In this document: piece after piece, positions 49,018-58,300 of the stretch
How positions within the stretch are numbered: the stretch's first letter is position 1
Layout: the number at the start of each line of letters is the position of its first letter
Assembly: GCA_963556065.3 (NCBI GenBank)
Contig: CAUVYH020000001.1
Span: 1 to 64,000, forward strand
Reading direction: 5' to 3'
Length of the DNA stretch: 64,000 nt
DNA from: JBAXTE01 sp963556065
Lineage (GTDB): Bacteria; Bacteroidota; Bacteroidia; Bacteroidales; WCHB1-69
The notes under the pieces: generated by a model
Databases searched by the model: none
Seen by the model: only the letters and a program-made list of their open reading frames with translations
What the model was told of the DNA's origin: nothing
Position numbers and translations under genes: made by a program

Positions 49018-50943
49018 CTATTCTATGGGAATATCATATTTCTTCACCTTGAGATAAAGTGTATTTCGGCTGATTCCGAGACTTTTGGCCACCTTGCTCA
49101 TGTTTTTTTCGCAGAGTTGTATGGCTTCGGCAATCGCTTGTTTTTCGAGATCTTCGAGGGTTACCACCCGATTTTTCGCGATACGGGGTGTATCTTCAGC
49201 AATTTCATGTTGAATCACAATGGGTTGGGCATGAATGCTCATGTCGGAAATATGCTCATCGAAACGCAGTTTTCCGTTCAGGTTCACCGCTTTCTCCACA
49301 AAGTTTTCGAGTTCTCGGATATTTCCAGGCCATTCGTACTCCTTCATGCTTTTGATCATGTCGGGAGGCAACGAAATCGGCACCCGGTTGAGTTTTTTGG
49401 CTTTATGAACGAGGAAAAACGAAATCAGATCCTCCACATCCTCAGGGCGTTCCCGCAAAGGAGGCAGGACGATCGGGATCACGCTCAGCCGGTAAAACAG
49501 GTCGAGCCGGAAATTCCCTTTTTCGATCTCCTCCTTGAGATTCTTATTGGTTGCGGCAATAATCCGGACATCCACCGGAATCACCTTGTTGCCGCCTACA
49601 CGAGTGATGACGCCTTCCTGGAGCACCCGCAATATCCGCACTTGCATATCAACCGGCATCTCCCCGATTTCATCCAGGAAAAGGGTTCCCTTGTTGGCAA
49701 GTTCAAATTTCCCGGCTTTTCCCCCTTTTCTGGCTCCGGTAAACGCCCCTTCGTCGTATCCGAACAGCTCGCTCTCGATGAGCGTTGGAGGAATGGCGCC
49801 GCAGTTGATGGCCACAAATCCGTTGTTCACCCTGTTGCTGGCATTATGGATAGCTTGGGCAAGCACCTCTTTTCCCGTGCCGCTTTCGCCCGTGATCAAG
49901 ATGGTGGAAGGACTGTCGGATATGCTTCGGGCGTATTCCTTCACCCACCGGATTTCCTTGCTGCGCCCGATAATATCGTCGAAAGTATAGTGGGCGTGCA
50001 TCCCGGTGTATTTGTTCACCAGATTGAAAATCGCCCCAATCTCCTTAAACGTCACCAGCAACCCATACAGCTCCTGATCGTTTTTTTTGAGCGGATAGGC
50101 GTTCACGTTAAACTTCTCCGGCTTGCCGTTGACTTTGATCAGGAGTTCCACATCTCTTCCCATCTGACCGCTGATGATTTTATCGCGCATATTCTTCCAA
50201 TCCGGAATCAGATCCGAGATGTCCTTTTGGATCAATAACTCCTTGGGACATTGGAGCATTTTTGACGCCGCCTCATTCATCCGCTTGATATTCCCCGTAA
50301 GATCCGTACTGATGATTCCGGAGGAAATCGTGTTCATCACCGCATACACATAATCATAGGCCTCTTCAATCCGTTGATGGATGGTTTCGGTGCGCATTTC
50401 GCTCTCAATCGCCTTCACCGCCGAAACCACCAGTCCGAGGGTATGGGGATGGACATCCTCGCTTTTTCCGGTAAGATTCAACGTCCCCAGCAGTTGCCCC
50501 CTGAAATCATGGATTGGCGCCGCCGAGCAGGTCAAGGTTTGATATGCCGAGATAAAATGCTCCGAAGCCGTGATCTGAACTGGGGCGTCTTCGCTGATGG
50601 CCGTTCCCATGGCATTGGTCCCCACGTTGTCTTCGCTCATCTGGGAGCCGATGGTGATTTTTATCTTCTTCGCCTCCGCCACCACTTCGTCGTCGCCATA
50701 AATCAGCAACAGCACTCCATCCCGATCCGTAAGGGCGATCAAGTAACCGCTTCCCTTCAAAAAGGTGTACAATTCGGAAATATGAGGCTTCACCGTTTCA
50801 ATCAACGCTTTATTCCGGATCAAGATCTGCTGCAAATCAGTGCCTTCAAAATTCGTTTTTGAATAAAGCCTGTTTTGTATCACCCCAAACTGCTTGCTTC
50901 GTAGATGCGATTGTTCAATAATATCGTCATGTTCATTCACCAT
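49018..50943 (-). CDS. Sigma-54-dependent enhancer-binding activator (GAF-PAS-AAA+-Fis)
   Basis: 641 residues. An AcoR/AdhR-like plan: GAF-like sensor (~60-190, SEDNVGTNAMGTAI), PAS domain (~195-310, SSGIISTDLTGNIKRMNEAA), AAA+ core with Walker A GESGTGKE (~351) and the sigma-54-contacting GAFTGA loop (~399), and a C-terminal Fis-type helix-turn-helix (MSKVAKSLGISRNTLYLKV). Activators of this plan turn on alcohol dehydrogenase or acetoin genes in Clostridia and Bacillus. It probably recognises the shared 18-bp sites and opens both sigma-54-type promoters. Its ligand is unknown. A TAATTTTG -7 box sits at 50964-50971 (minus strand). Confidence 0.92.
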   Translation of the reverse strand: MVNEHDDIIEQSHLRSKQFGVIQNRLYSKTNFEGTDLQQILIRNKALIETVKPHISELYTFLKGSGYLIALTDRDGVLLLIYGDDEVVAEAKKIKITIGSQMSEDNVGTNAMGTAISEDAPVQITASEHFISAYQTLTCSAAPIHDFRGQLLGTLNLTGKSEDVHPHTLGLVVSAVKAIESEMRTETIHQRIEEAYDYVYAVMNTISSGIISTDLTGNIKRMNEAASKMLQCPKELLIQKDISDLIPDWKNMRDKIISGQMGRDVELLIKVNGKPEKFNVNAYPLKKNDQELYGLLVTFKEIGAIFNLVNKYTGMHAHYTFDDIIGRSKEIRWVKEYARSISDSPSTILITGESGTGKEVLAQAIHNASNRVNNGFVAINCGAIPPTLIESELFGYDEGAFTGARKGGKAGKFELANKGTLFLDEIGEMPVDMQVRILRVLQEGVITRVGGNKVIPVDVRIIAATNKNLKEEIEKGNFRLDLFYRLSVIPIVLPPLRERPEDVEDLISFFLVHKAKKLNRVPISLPPDMIKSMKEYEWPGNIRELENFVEKAVNLNGKLRFDEHISDMSIHAQPIVIQHEIAEDTPRIAKNRVVTLEDLEKQAIAEAIQLCEKNMSKVAKSLGISRNTLYLKVKKYDIPIE

Positions 50944-51169
50944 AACCCTCGTTGATTTTTTTGCAAAATTACACTCTTTTCACCACAATAAACACCCGAT
51001 GCCGCTTTTAGTTTATTTCTTTGGGATCAACGAAAAGGATTGGACGTTTTTGTGCAAATAATTGCAGATCATTCCATAACATTTCAGACTTTTATTTATT
51101 CAAAATTATTGTTGTCCGATAAAAAAGTTTAGTTTTAAAGCTGAGCAGTGTTTTGCTTTGTTCTAAACT

Positions 51170-51400
51170 TTTTCTTGGTCAATGATACTTTTGTCATTGC
51201 CACAAAAGTATCCAAAAAGGCTAGGAGGAGCGAATGCGGAGCTTTTCATTGGATTTCAAAACAAAAGCAATGCAATGGCAAGGTAGTGCCTCGCTTTCAG
51301 CGAGACAAACGTAAACGCCCTTGCTGCATTGCTAATTGTTTTGAAATCTATAGATTTTCAAGGCTCGCTCGCTCCTCCACGGCTTTCGCGCGGTGATTTT
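51170..51400. repeat. Large nested palindromic intergenic repeat
   Basis: This holds a hairpin GATACTTTTGT/ACAAAAGTATC near 51184-51212 and a nested inverted repeat from ~51220 to ~51386: GGAGGAGCGA pairs with CGCTCCTCC near the ends, GATTTCAAAACA (51252-51263) with TGTTTTGAAATC (51337-51348), AGCAATGCA with TGCATTGCT, GCAAGG with CCCTTGC, and a central CTCGCTTTCAGCGAG. It resembles repeat-type intergenic sequence common in Bacteroidota genomes. A short reading frame across it is not a gene. The rest of the 50944-51741 gap shows only the activator's promoter. Confidence 0.7.
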
Positions 51401-51741
51401 AGAAGTTTTAGAGATTTTAGGGCTACGCAGTATTATGCCATTCTCTATACTTTTTCAATGATCCTTTTGTAATTACCATCGCGCTTTGCGGGATAAACTC
51501 CAATACTCAAAATCCCGATAATTATCGTGGCAAAATGAGAATCAAATATTTTACGCTATAATTTGTATCAAAATTCAATTACACCCCTACATTATTCTAA
51601 AACACAACAATTTTTTTATCGAACAATATTGAATCAAAATAAACCGTTAAAACGAATAATTAGCGGGTGTTTCGTGCAAAAAATCGTGACCGGGTTGCAG
51701 AAAATCCAACGAACAATCAATCAGTAGCATAAATTTATGAT

Positions 51742-52125
51742 ATGAAAATAGGACACATTGCCATTTGGACCGAAGATTTGGAAGCCATGAAAGATTTTTA
51801 CATCCGCTATTTTAACGGAGCAAGCAATGAAAAATACACCAATTCCTTAAAAAGGTTTGAATCATATTTTATCTCCTTTGAAGGCGATGCGAAACTGGAA
51901 CTTATGCGTAAAACCTCCATTGTCAAACCTTTAGAGCTTGAAGAACGGATCGGGATCGCTCATATCGCATTTGCATTGGGGTCGAAAGAAGCCGTGCTTT
52001 CGCTCACCGAAACCCTTCGCGCCGACGGATACGTTATTGCGGGAGAGCCCCGGACGAGTGGCGACGGCTATTTTGAAAGCGTGGTCCTCGACTTGGAAGG
52101 GAACAGAATCGAACTTTTGGCGTAA
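51742..52125 (+). CDS. VOC/glyoxalase-family protein
   Basis: 127 residues. Starts MKIGHIAIWTEDLEAMKDFY; HIAFAL and the final GNRIELLA carry the metal-ligand positions (His5, His ~74, Glu ~124) of the vicinal-oxygen-chelate fold. It could be a lactoylglutathione lyase-like or methylmalonyl-CoA epimerase-like enzyme; the short sequence does not decide. Followed by a separate promoter for the next gene. Confidence 0.85.
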   Translation: MKIGHIAIWTEDLEAMKDFYIRYFNGASNEKYTNSLKRFESYFISFEGDAKLELMRKTSIVKPLELEERIGIAHIAFALGSKEAVLSLTETLRADGYVIAGEPRTSGDGYFESVVLDLEGNRIELLA

Positions 52126-52130
52126 AAAAC

Positions 52131-52162
52131 TTTGCTGGCAAAATTTAAATTTACTATTTTTG
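52131..52162 (+). promoter_or_regulatory. Bacteroidota-type promoter of the beta-barrel gene
   Basis: TTTG (52131-52134), 20 bases, TATTTTTG (52155-52162), 16 bases before the ATG at 52179. Confidence 0.7.
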
Positions 52163-52178
52163 CCAAAAATTAATCATC

Positions 52179-53024
52179 ATGGCAAATTTTAAAAAATTTA
52201 TCTGCATTTTTCTAGTGGCATTACCCTCTTTTCTATCCGCACAAGATACCATTTTCACCAAAACAGGCGACACCATCTGTTGTATAATCACGAAAATTGA
52301 CCTGTCAAATATCTATTTTAACACTACAAATTTGAATGAGACTAAAAGCATGTTACTTTCGCTCAAAAATGTGGCTGATTATCGTTCTGTGAATCCAATT
52401 GAGTTTAATATCCAGAAATATAAATATCCTAAAATAAGATTATCCTTTGATGGCGGATTAAGCTATCAAACAAAAAAGCTTGAGGAGGATACCCCTCAGG
52501 AACTCAAGGGCTTTTATAATAGACTTAAATCGGGGTATCAGTATGGCATTGGAATTCAATATTTCGCATCCAAAAATCTAGGATTTGGATTAAAATACTC
52601 GCATTTCCGCTCCAAAAAAGCGATGAATTATTTCATTAATAACTATGGAAATTGGAATGAATATATTCAGAATGAAGATGTTAATATTGATTTTATTGGC
52701 CCCACCTTTAATTTTCGGGGAATGCACAATAAAAACAGAAATAGTTTTATTGTACATGTGGGCGTCGGCTATCTTCATTATTTAGATCGGGTTTTGTCTT
52801 ATGGCATAAACGCCACTGGACACACTTATGGGCTGGAATTTGGAGTTAATTACGACCTAAAAGTTGCTGATAATCTGGCGATAGGGGTCGATGTCTCATA
52901 CGTTATGGGGACTTTGTCAAAATGGAAATTAAGTGATGGCGTTTATTCCGAAACCTCAGATCTTCAGCATAACAACAACCTTCATCATCTGGATATTTCC
53001 ATAGGACTGCGCCTGATTAAATAA
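52179..53024 (+). CDS. Outer-membrane beta-barrel protein of unknown function
   Basis: 281 residues. Signal peptide ending SFLSAQ. A short N-terminal region (DTIFTKTGDTICCIITKIDL) is followed by alternating polar/hydrophobic strands with turns typical of small barrels (GIGIQYFASKNLGFGLKY, HVGVGYLHYL, HHLDISIGLRLIK end). No specific family recognised. Confidence 0.75.
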   Translation: MANFKKFICIFLVALPSFLSAQDTIFTKTGDTICCIITKIDLSNIYFNTTNLNETKSMLLSLKNVADYRSVNPIEFNIQKYKYPKIRLSFDGGLSYQTKKLEEDTPQELKGFYNRLKSGYQYGIGIQYFASKNLGFGLKYSHFRSKKAMNYFINNYGNWNEYIQNEDVNIDFIGPTFNFRGMHNKNRNSFIVHVGVGYLHYLDRVLSYGINATGHTYGLEFGVNYDLKVADNLAIGVDVSYVMGTLSKWKLSDGVYSETSDLQHNNNLHHLDISIGLRLIK

Positions 53025-53089
53025 CAATCTGTAATGATGATTCTGTTGAATTTTATCCTTAAATTAGCTCAAAAATTCAATCCAATGTT

Positions 53090-54205
53090 ATGCAGATAAA
53101 ACCATTCAAGCTGGAGCGTTATTTCGCCAAATACGAGTTTAGCACCAAATACCTGCTGTCGAGTTCCGATTGCGACGGCTATTCCATGGAATCGGTCCTA
53201 AATTGCGCCACGGCGGAAGAAAAAGCGCAGTGGGACTCCATCACCCTCGGATACACCGATTCTCAGGGCGGATTGCCGTTGCGAGAAGCCATTGCACGGC
53301 AATATCAAACCATTACTCCCGAAGAGGTGTTTGTGCTCTCCCCCGGCGAAGCCAACTTCATCCTGATGAACGTGATGCTCAAACGCGGCGATCACGTGGT
53401 CTGCATGGCTCCCGCGTACCAGTCGCTGTATCAGGTGTGCAAGAGCATCGGTTGCAACATCGACTGGTGGAAACCTGACCATGAAGAGGCTTGGGATTAC
53501 TCCCCTGAAACGCTGAAAACGCTGATCACCGACAAGACCAAACTGCTGATTGTCAACTTTCCGCACAATCCCACCGGATTCATCCCGACGCGAAGCCAAT
53601 TGGACGAGATCATTGCCATTGCTCGGGCGAAAAACATCCTGATCTTTTCAGATGAAATGTATCATCAGTTAGTGCATGAACCTTCCCTTCAAATCCCCTC
53701 CATCTGCGACCTGTACGAAAACAGCATCACCCTCTGGGGAATGGCCAAATCGTTTGGCATGGCCGGTTTGCGGCTGGGTTGGGTGGCGACCAAAAACCGG
53801 GAACTGTTGCAAAAAATGATGCAGTTTAAAGACTACCTTTCCATCTGCAACAACCCGATGTCCGAAACTTTATCCTTGATCGCACTCAATCATAAGGAGC
53901 AGTTTATCCAGCCAAACATCACAAAAATTATCCGAAATAAAGCCGTTTTTAATGACTTCGTTCGTAAATCTGGAGGATTTTTACACTATGCCCAACCCAT
54001 CGCCGGTTCTACGGCTTTTGTGAAAATAAACACGCCCAAAGCCTTGGATTACAGCGAAAAACTGGTCCAAGAAACGGGCATCATGCTGGTGCCTTCGGAG
54101 ATGTTTGAATACGGCAATCAACACCTTCGAATTGGCTTTGGACGGGAAAACATGCCTGAAGGACTAACGGTTTGGAAAAATTATTTAGATAAAATAGAAA
54201 AATAA
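53090..54205 (+). CDS. PLP-dependent aminotransferase, class I/II
   Basis: 371 residues. Cytoplasmic type I fold aminotransferase: NFPHNPTGFIP (PLP contacts), IFSDEMYHQLVH and the PLP-binding Lys in WGMAKSFGMAGLRLGW; C-terminal HLRIGFGRENMPEGL with the carboxylate-binding Arg. Substrate unknown; the group includes aspartate-, valine-pyruvate- and capreomycidine-type members. The gene's G+C content looks higher than its neighbours', which may mean recent transfer. Confidence 0.87.
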   Translation: MQIKPFKLERYFAKYEFSTKYLLSSSDCDGYSMESVLNCATAEEKAQWDSITLGYTDSQGGLPLREAIARQYQTITPEEVFVLSPGEANFILMNVMLKRGDHVVCMAPAYQSLYQVCKSIGCNIDWWKPDHEEAWDYSPETLKTLITDKTKLLIVNFPHNPTGFIPTRSQLDEIIAIARAKNILIFSDEMYHQLVHEPSLQIPSICDLYENSITLWGMAKSFGMAGLRLGWVATKNRELLQKMMQFKDYLSICNNPMSETLSLIALNHKEQFIQPNITKIIRNKAVFNDFVRKSGGFLHYAQPIAGSTAFVKINTPKALDYSEKLVQETGIMLVPSEMFEYGNQHLRIGFGRENMPEGLTVWKNYLDKIEK

Positions 54206-54346
54206 TCAAGGGGAATATGTTAAATATTAAAATAGTAAATTATTTTTCAATATTTTTGCTTCTGAAAATCAATAAATTTAAAACTTTGCCTATGTAATAT
54301 GTTTTCAACTTAATTTCAGATTTAAAATATAGCGTTAAGCCCAATT

Positions 54347-54488
54347 CTGTGCCTAAAATCGACCAAATTTAATGCATCACAGAGAGTTAAGCAAAACGCC
54401 ACGTCAAAGCGTGGTTGTTGCTTTACATTTGTGATGCGGGTTCTTGGTCGAACCTTAGGTACAGTGTGACAATGATCACGCTGTTTTA
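54347..54488 (+). ncRNA. Strongly structured RNA-like element of unknown family
   Basis: A long segmented hairpin: CTGT-G-CCTAA and TCGACCAA pair with TTGGTCGA and TTAGG-T-ACAG; inside, GCATCACA pairs with TGTGATGC, AAGCAA with TTGCTT, and CCACG with CGTGG around a TCAAAG loop. A second stem GTGTGA/TCACGC follows and then TGTTTT, terminator-like. A TATTTTTG box lies at 54251-54258. No protein frame fits. It could be an independent small RNA (for example a 6S-like RNA), a leader of the next gene, or a transposon-related palindrome. The rest of the 54206-54601 gap shows nothing clear. Confidence 0.5.
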
Positions 54489-54601
54489 ATTTCTCTTAAA
54501 ATTGAAGATGGAACTCAATTAAAAAAACATGCCTCTCTCATTAGGGTTAGACAATGAGCGGATAATCGGAAAAACCTTACTATTCAATAATAAATAATTA
54601 A

Positions 54602-56239
54602 ATGAAAAAACACACAACTGTAATATTTATTCTTGCATACATGATTTGCGGAGTGAATCAATTGAATGCGCAAAATCCTTCTTGGAAATGGGCATTTGGC
54701 TTTGGAGGAGCTGGTGGTGATGGCGCACATGCAATTACGACAGACAAAACCGGAAATACTATTTTTACAGGAACTTCTGCTTCTGAACAATATACTTTTG
54801 GCTCTTTCGACTTTAATCCACCAACCGGATGTGGTGGTGAAATGTTTATTGTTAAAAGTGATTCCATCGGAAATATTCTTTGGGTTAAAAACTATACCGG
54901 AATGGGAAATACAGAATGGCCACAGACAATAAATTGTGATTCCATTGGCAACATTTACATTGGTGGATATTTTGATAGTAATAAATTTATAATTGGCAAT
55001 GACACCTTAATTAATATGGAACCTTTTTATTATCGAGATATCTATTTATTGAAATTAGACCCAAATGGTGACCCAATTTGGTCAAAACGATGGGGCGGAT
55101 CTAAAACAGAAGAACTAAATCACATGGCTTTAGATAACTTGGGAAATATCTATATTACAGGGTTGTTTAGAAGCGATTCCATTGCCTTTGGAAACATCAT
55201 TGTTGAAAAATATGACACGACAATAAACAACCCTAATGACCATGATTTTTATGTTGCTAAAATTAGTCCACAAGGCATTCCATTATGGGCACATTCGTAT
55301 GGTGGAGACTATATTACCGAATGTAACGCCATTGTTGTTGACCAAAACAATAATGCATTTATTGCTGGAAACTTTCAGTGTGACAGTTTGCGGTTTGGTG
55401 ATACTACTTTTTACAATGATGAATATATAGCACCATTTATGGTAAAATTTGATGCTTCTGGAAATATTATTTGGGCAAATCATAAAAAAATAACTCAATC
55501 TTTAAAATATAACAATATGACCATTGACAATAACGGGAAATTATATGTTATTGGTGATGCATATTTTAATGTTAATATTGGTGGATCATCTATAAATTCA
55601 AAGATTTTTCTAGCAGGATTTGATAATAATGGTAATGAATTATGGGGCAAAGGAATATGTAATAGAGGTACCTCCGAAGAAATTTTATCCATTGATTCAC
55701 ATAATGACATTATCGTCTCTTTTAGTGGGTTTTCTTCAATAGCAGATTCTTTGTCTTTGCCCGATAGCCTCGACTTATTTCTAATAAAATATAGCAATAT
55801 TGGAGACAAAGTCTGGGCTACCAACTATGGAAATGCTTGGAATTTTTGCTACGGTATGGCTTTGAACAATAATTCTATATATTTAGCTGGCAAATATGGT
55901 GGCGACATGGTTTACGGTGATTCTATACTCGTTGGTGGAGCAGCTGATATTTTTGTGGCAAAACTTAATGGTGGAGGTTCTTCTGGAATTTATGAAAATA
56001 CCACAAATTCTACGCTGTTTTTATATCCAAATCCTTCAAATGGTCAATTTATCATTAAAAATCCTTTAAACACAATTGAAATTTACGATTTTAAAGGCAC
56101 TCTTTTACATAGGGAAACTGGTGTTTGCCAAACAGAAAAACAGATTGACCTTTCTGGGCTTTCAAAAGGGTTATACTTTGTAAAATCGTATGACCAATCT
56201 GGTTTAAAACAATCTGTTCAAAAAGTAATTATAAATTAA
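54602..56239 (+). CDS. Secreted SBBP-repeat protein with T9SS type A sorting tail
   Basis: 545 residues. Signal peptide ending GVNQLNAQ. Propeller-type repeats (TDKTGNTIFTGTSA, DNLGNIYITGLFRSD, DASGNIIWANHKK). C-terminal type A sorting domain (LYPNPSNGQFIIKN ... GLYFVKSY). Paralogue of 18750-20432, including WQWAV/WKWAF openings after the signal. Exported through T9SS; ligand unknown. Confidence 0.88.
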   Translation: MKKHTTVIFILAYMICGVNQLNAQNPSWKWAFGFGGAGGDGAHAITTDKTGNTIFTGTSASEQYTFGSFDFNPPTGCGGEMFIVKSDSIGNILWVKNYTGMGNTEWPQTINCDSIGNIYIGGYFDSNKFIIGNDTLINMEPFYYRDIYLLKLDPNGDPIWSKRWGGSKTEELNHMALDNLGNIYITGLFRSDSIAFGNIIVEKYDTTINNPNDHDFYVAKISPQGIPLWAHSYGGDYITECNAIVVDQNNNAFIAGNFQCDSLRFGDTTFYNDEYIAPFMVKFDASGNIIWANHKKITQSLKYNNMTIDNNGKLYVIGDAYFNVNIGGSSINSKIFLAGFDNNGNELWGKGICNRGTSEEILSIDSHNDIIVSFSGFSSIADSLSLPDSLDLFLIKYSNIGDKVWATNYGNAWNFCYGMALNNNSIYLAGKYGGDMVYGDSILVGGAADIFVAKLNGGGSSGIYENTTNSTLFLYPNPSNGQFIIKNPLNTIEIYDFKGTLLHRETGVCQTEKQIDLSGLSKGLYFVKSYDQSGLKQSVQKVIIN

Positions 56240-56249
56240 AATCAAAATA

Positions 56250-56864
56250 ATGAAAAAATCAATCTTTACAATTATTGCAATTTTATTAGCCTTAAATTGC
56301 TTTTCACAAATTCCTTCAAAATGGACAAAAGAAGATCGGAATAACCTGTATGGTGAATGTATTAACAGCGTTTCCATATATACAACTGTAAATAAAGACC
56401 AAAAAGAGAGTATCTGCCTTTGTTACATTGAAGAGCTAACAAAAAAATACACGAAAGAGGAATATAACTCAAAAATTGATATTGAGCTTAAAAGAATATT
56501 AGAAGCCATATTAAGCCAATGCTCTAAAAATATTGGAGTAGATTTGGTAGTTAAGAAAGAAGAACCAAAAGTAGAAGTAGAAAAAGGTTCATTTCAAAAA
56601 TCAAGTTTTATTGGGTCTTGGACAAGTGAAGATGGAGAATATACTTTTTATGACGATGGGGAATTTAAGATTAAATCTCCTAAACATGATTCTCAGGCTA
56701 GAGGGAAATGGTTTTTAAACGAGAAAAATTTATTACTAAAAGACACTGAGACCTTCTTTCAATGGGGTAGCGATGAATTTGAAATTGTAAGTATTAGTAG
56801 CAGTGAAATTGTAATGATAAAAGCCGCTTATAAAAAAACGGTTCATTTCAAAAAGAAACAATAG
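56250..56864 (+). CDS. Exported protein with C-terminal lipocalin-like domain
   Basis: 204 residues. Signal peptide ending ALNCFSQ. Residues ~22-100 are helical with Cys pair SICLCYIEEL. Residues ~120-204 (FIGSWTSEDGEYTFYDDGEF, RGKWFLNEKNLLL) look like a small beta-barrel of the lipocalin-like group. Ten bases after the T9SS cargo gene, so cotranscribed. Function unknown. Confidence 0.68.
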   Translation: MKKSIFTIIAILLALNCFSQIPSKWTKEDRNNLYGECINSVSIYTTVNKDQKESICLCYIEELTKKYTKEEYNSKIDIELKRILEAILSQCSKNIGVDLVVKKEEPKVEVEKGSFQKSSFIGSWTSEDGEYTFYDDGEFKIKSPKHDSQARGKWFLNEKNLLLKDTETFFQWGSDEFEIVSISSSEIVMIKAAYKKTVHFKKKQ

Positions 56865-56945
56865 GAGTATTCTGAAAATCCTCAAACAGAGTAATATGTG
56901 GAAGCCGAAAAACAGAAGAGTAGGCAAAAAATAAAAAACAATATT

Positions 56946-57482
56946 ATGAGAAAATTACGAATTTTAGTTATGGCTATTATTAGCTTTGTTACCTTTAGTG
57001 CAAGCGCACAAATTGGAATTGGCGGTACCGTTGGACTTACCCTGCCCATGGGCGATTTTGGCAACGGATTGAATACCGGTTTCGGGTTTAATGCCATTGG
57101 CAAATACAGCCTTTCCGACAATATGGCGATCGGTGCATCTGTAGGGTATTCCTCCTTTGGCACCGGTTCCGATAACTTATCTTTCGGCGTGATTCCTATC
57201 ACCGGTTTGTTTGAATATTCTTTCGGGAGTGGCGCGTTCAAACCTTATCTGGGATCGGATTTGGGCTTATACATGTTCCGTACTAAAGTTACTTTTTTTG
57301 GAAATTCATCCAGTTCATCCGATACTTACTTTGGTTTTGCCCCGACAGCCGGTGTCATCTACGACTTTAAAAGCAACCTCTCCTTTTGTGGGAATTTAAA
57401 ATACAATTTTGTAATGTCCGACAACTCAAATTCAACCTGGTTGGGCATTAATGCGGGGGTGATTTTTAAGTTAGGAAAATAA
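56946..57482 (+). CDS. Small outer-membrane beta-barrel protein
   Basis: 178 residues from ATG 56946 (MRKLRILVMAIISFVTFSASAQ signal peptide). Eight or so amphipathic strands with glycine-rich starts (IGIGGTVGLTLPMG, NMAIGASVGYSSFG) and a C-terminal GINAGVIFKLGK strand, as in OmpX/OmpW-like barrels of Bacteroidota. A strong terminator follows. Confidence 0.8.
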   Translation: MRKLRILVMAIISFVTFSASAQIGIGGTVGLTLPMGDFGNGLNTGFGFNAIGKYSLSDNMAIGASVGYSSFGTGSDNLSFGVIPITGLFEYSFGSGAFKPYLGSDLGLYMFRTKVTFFGNSSSSSDTYFGFAPTAGVIYDFKSNLSFCGNLKYNFVMSDNSNSTWLGINAGVIFKLGK

Positions 57483-57500
57483 TAATTTGGAGCTGCAGCT

Positions 57501-57536
57501 AAAAGCCCGTCAGAACAAATTCTGACGGGCTTTTTT
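57501..57536 (+). terminator. Intrinsic terminator
   Basis: AAAAGCCCGTCAGAA pairs with TTCTGACGGGCTTTT around a short CAAA loop and is followed by T. It ends the beta-barrel transcript. Confidence 0.9.
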
Positions 57537-57620
57537 ATTCTTAATCAATTTCATTGTAATGCCAATACCCCATTATGGAAAATTGTTTCTGGAGTTTTAG
57601 AATGATTCCTTTTGCTGCAA

Positions 57621-58256
57621 TTAATTCATTAAATCCGAGGATAATAATCCGCTTAAAAAGTTTTTTGTATTATCCGAAGCACGAGTCGGGATATTTTGGT
57701 TGATTTCTGGCAGGTTTAAATCACCGGCCAACGCCCCAATTTGATATTTGAGAATGGGGGCAATTTTAGTGGCAAGGTCGTTTCCGTCAACCATTTGCTG
57801 AAAGATATATTTACCTACTAGTTTATGTGTCGATAAATTAATATTTCCCGATACCACAACGGGCTTGATTTCATTCTTTAAAATAGTAACGGCTCCCGTT
57901 GATGTTTGAATTGGAGTGTTCGTTAGGTTATTCATAATTAAGTTAACAACCATTCCCTGAAACGCAGCATCAGTAGCCCCTGATTTAGTGTTGTTTGCTT
58001 TTAAATATGTTGCAAATCCAATCGTATAATTTGCCAGATTCGAATACAATGCTTCGTTCTGAGCACGAAGTTCAGCAAACGACTGTCCACTTAAAGCGCC
58101 TTCCGGCAAGCTGACATTCAAGGCAACGCTATCGTACGACAATGTAACGTCTTTTAATGCTTCTACCTTCTGTGCATCGGTAACTTCCTTTTTGCAAGAT
58201 GTATTAAAAACGGCTATCAATGCCAATACCGCTATAATTAATGTGATTTTCTTCAT
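57621..58256 (-). CDS. Putative lipoprotein of unknown function
   Basis: 211 residues. Lipobox FNTSC followed by KKEVTDAQ. The body is helical with Asn/Ala-rich stretches (QNEALYSNLANYTIGFATYL). Not recognised. Downstream of sufD on the same strand but 44 bases away; no evidence that it takes part in Fe-S assembly. Confidence 0.7.
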   Translation of the reverse strand: MKKITLIIAVLALIAVFNTSCKKEVTDAQKVEALKDVTLSYDSVALNVSLPEGALSGQSFAELRAQNEALYSNLANYTIGFATYLKANNTKSGATDAAFQGMVVNLIMNNLTNTPIQTSTGAVTILKNEIKPVVVSGNINLSTHKLVGKYIFQQMVDGNDLATKIAPILKYQIGALAGDLNLPEINQNIPTRASDNTKNFLSGLLSSDLMN

Positions 58257-58300
58257 ACTTTTTGTTTTTTTATAAAATTACTAAAATATCCTTTAGGAAA

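Noticed and set aside
51148..51396. 82-codon open frame in the palindromic region
   Set aside because: It is an accident of the nested repeat; no coding signal or homologous motif.
54347..54464. Palindrome as an integron attC site or a retron RNA
   Set aside because: No GTTRRRY core at the expected end, no integrase and no reverse transcriptase in the window.
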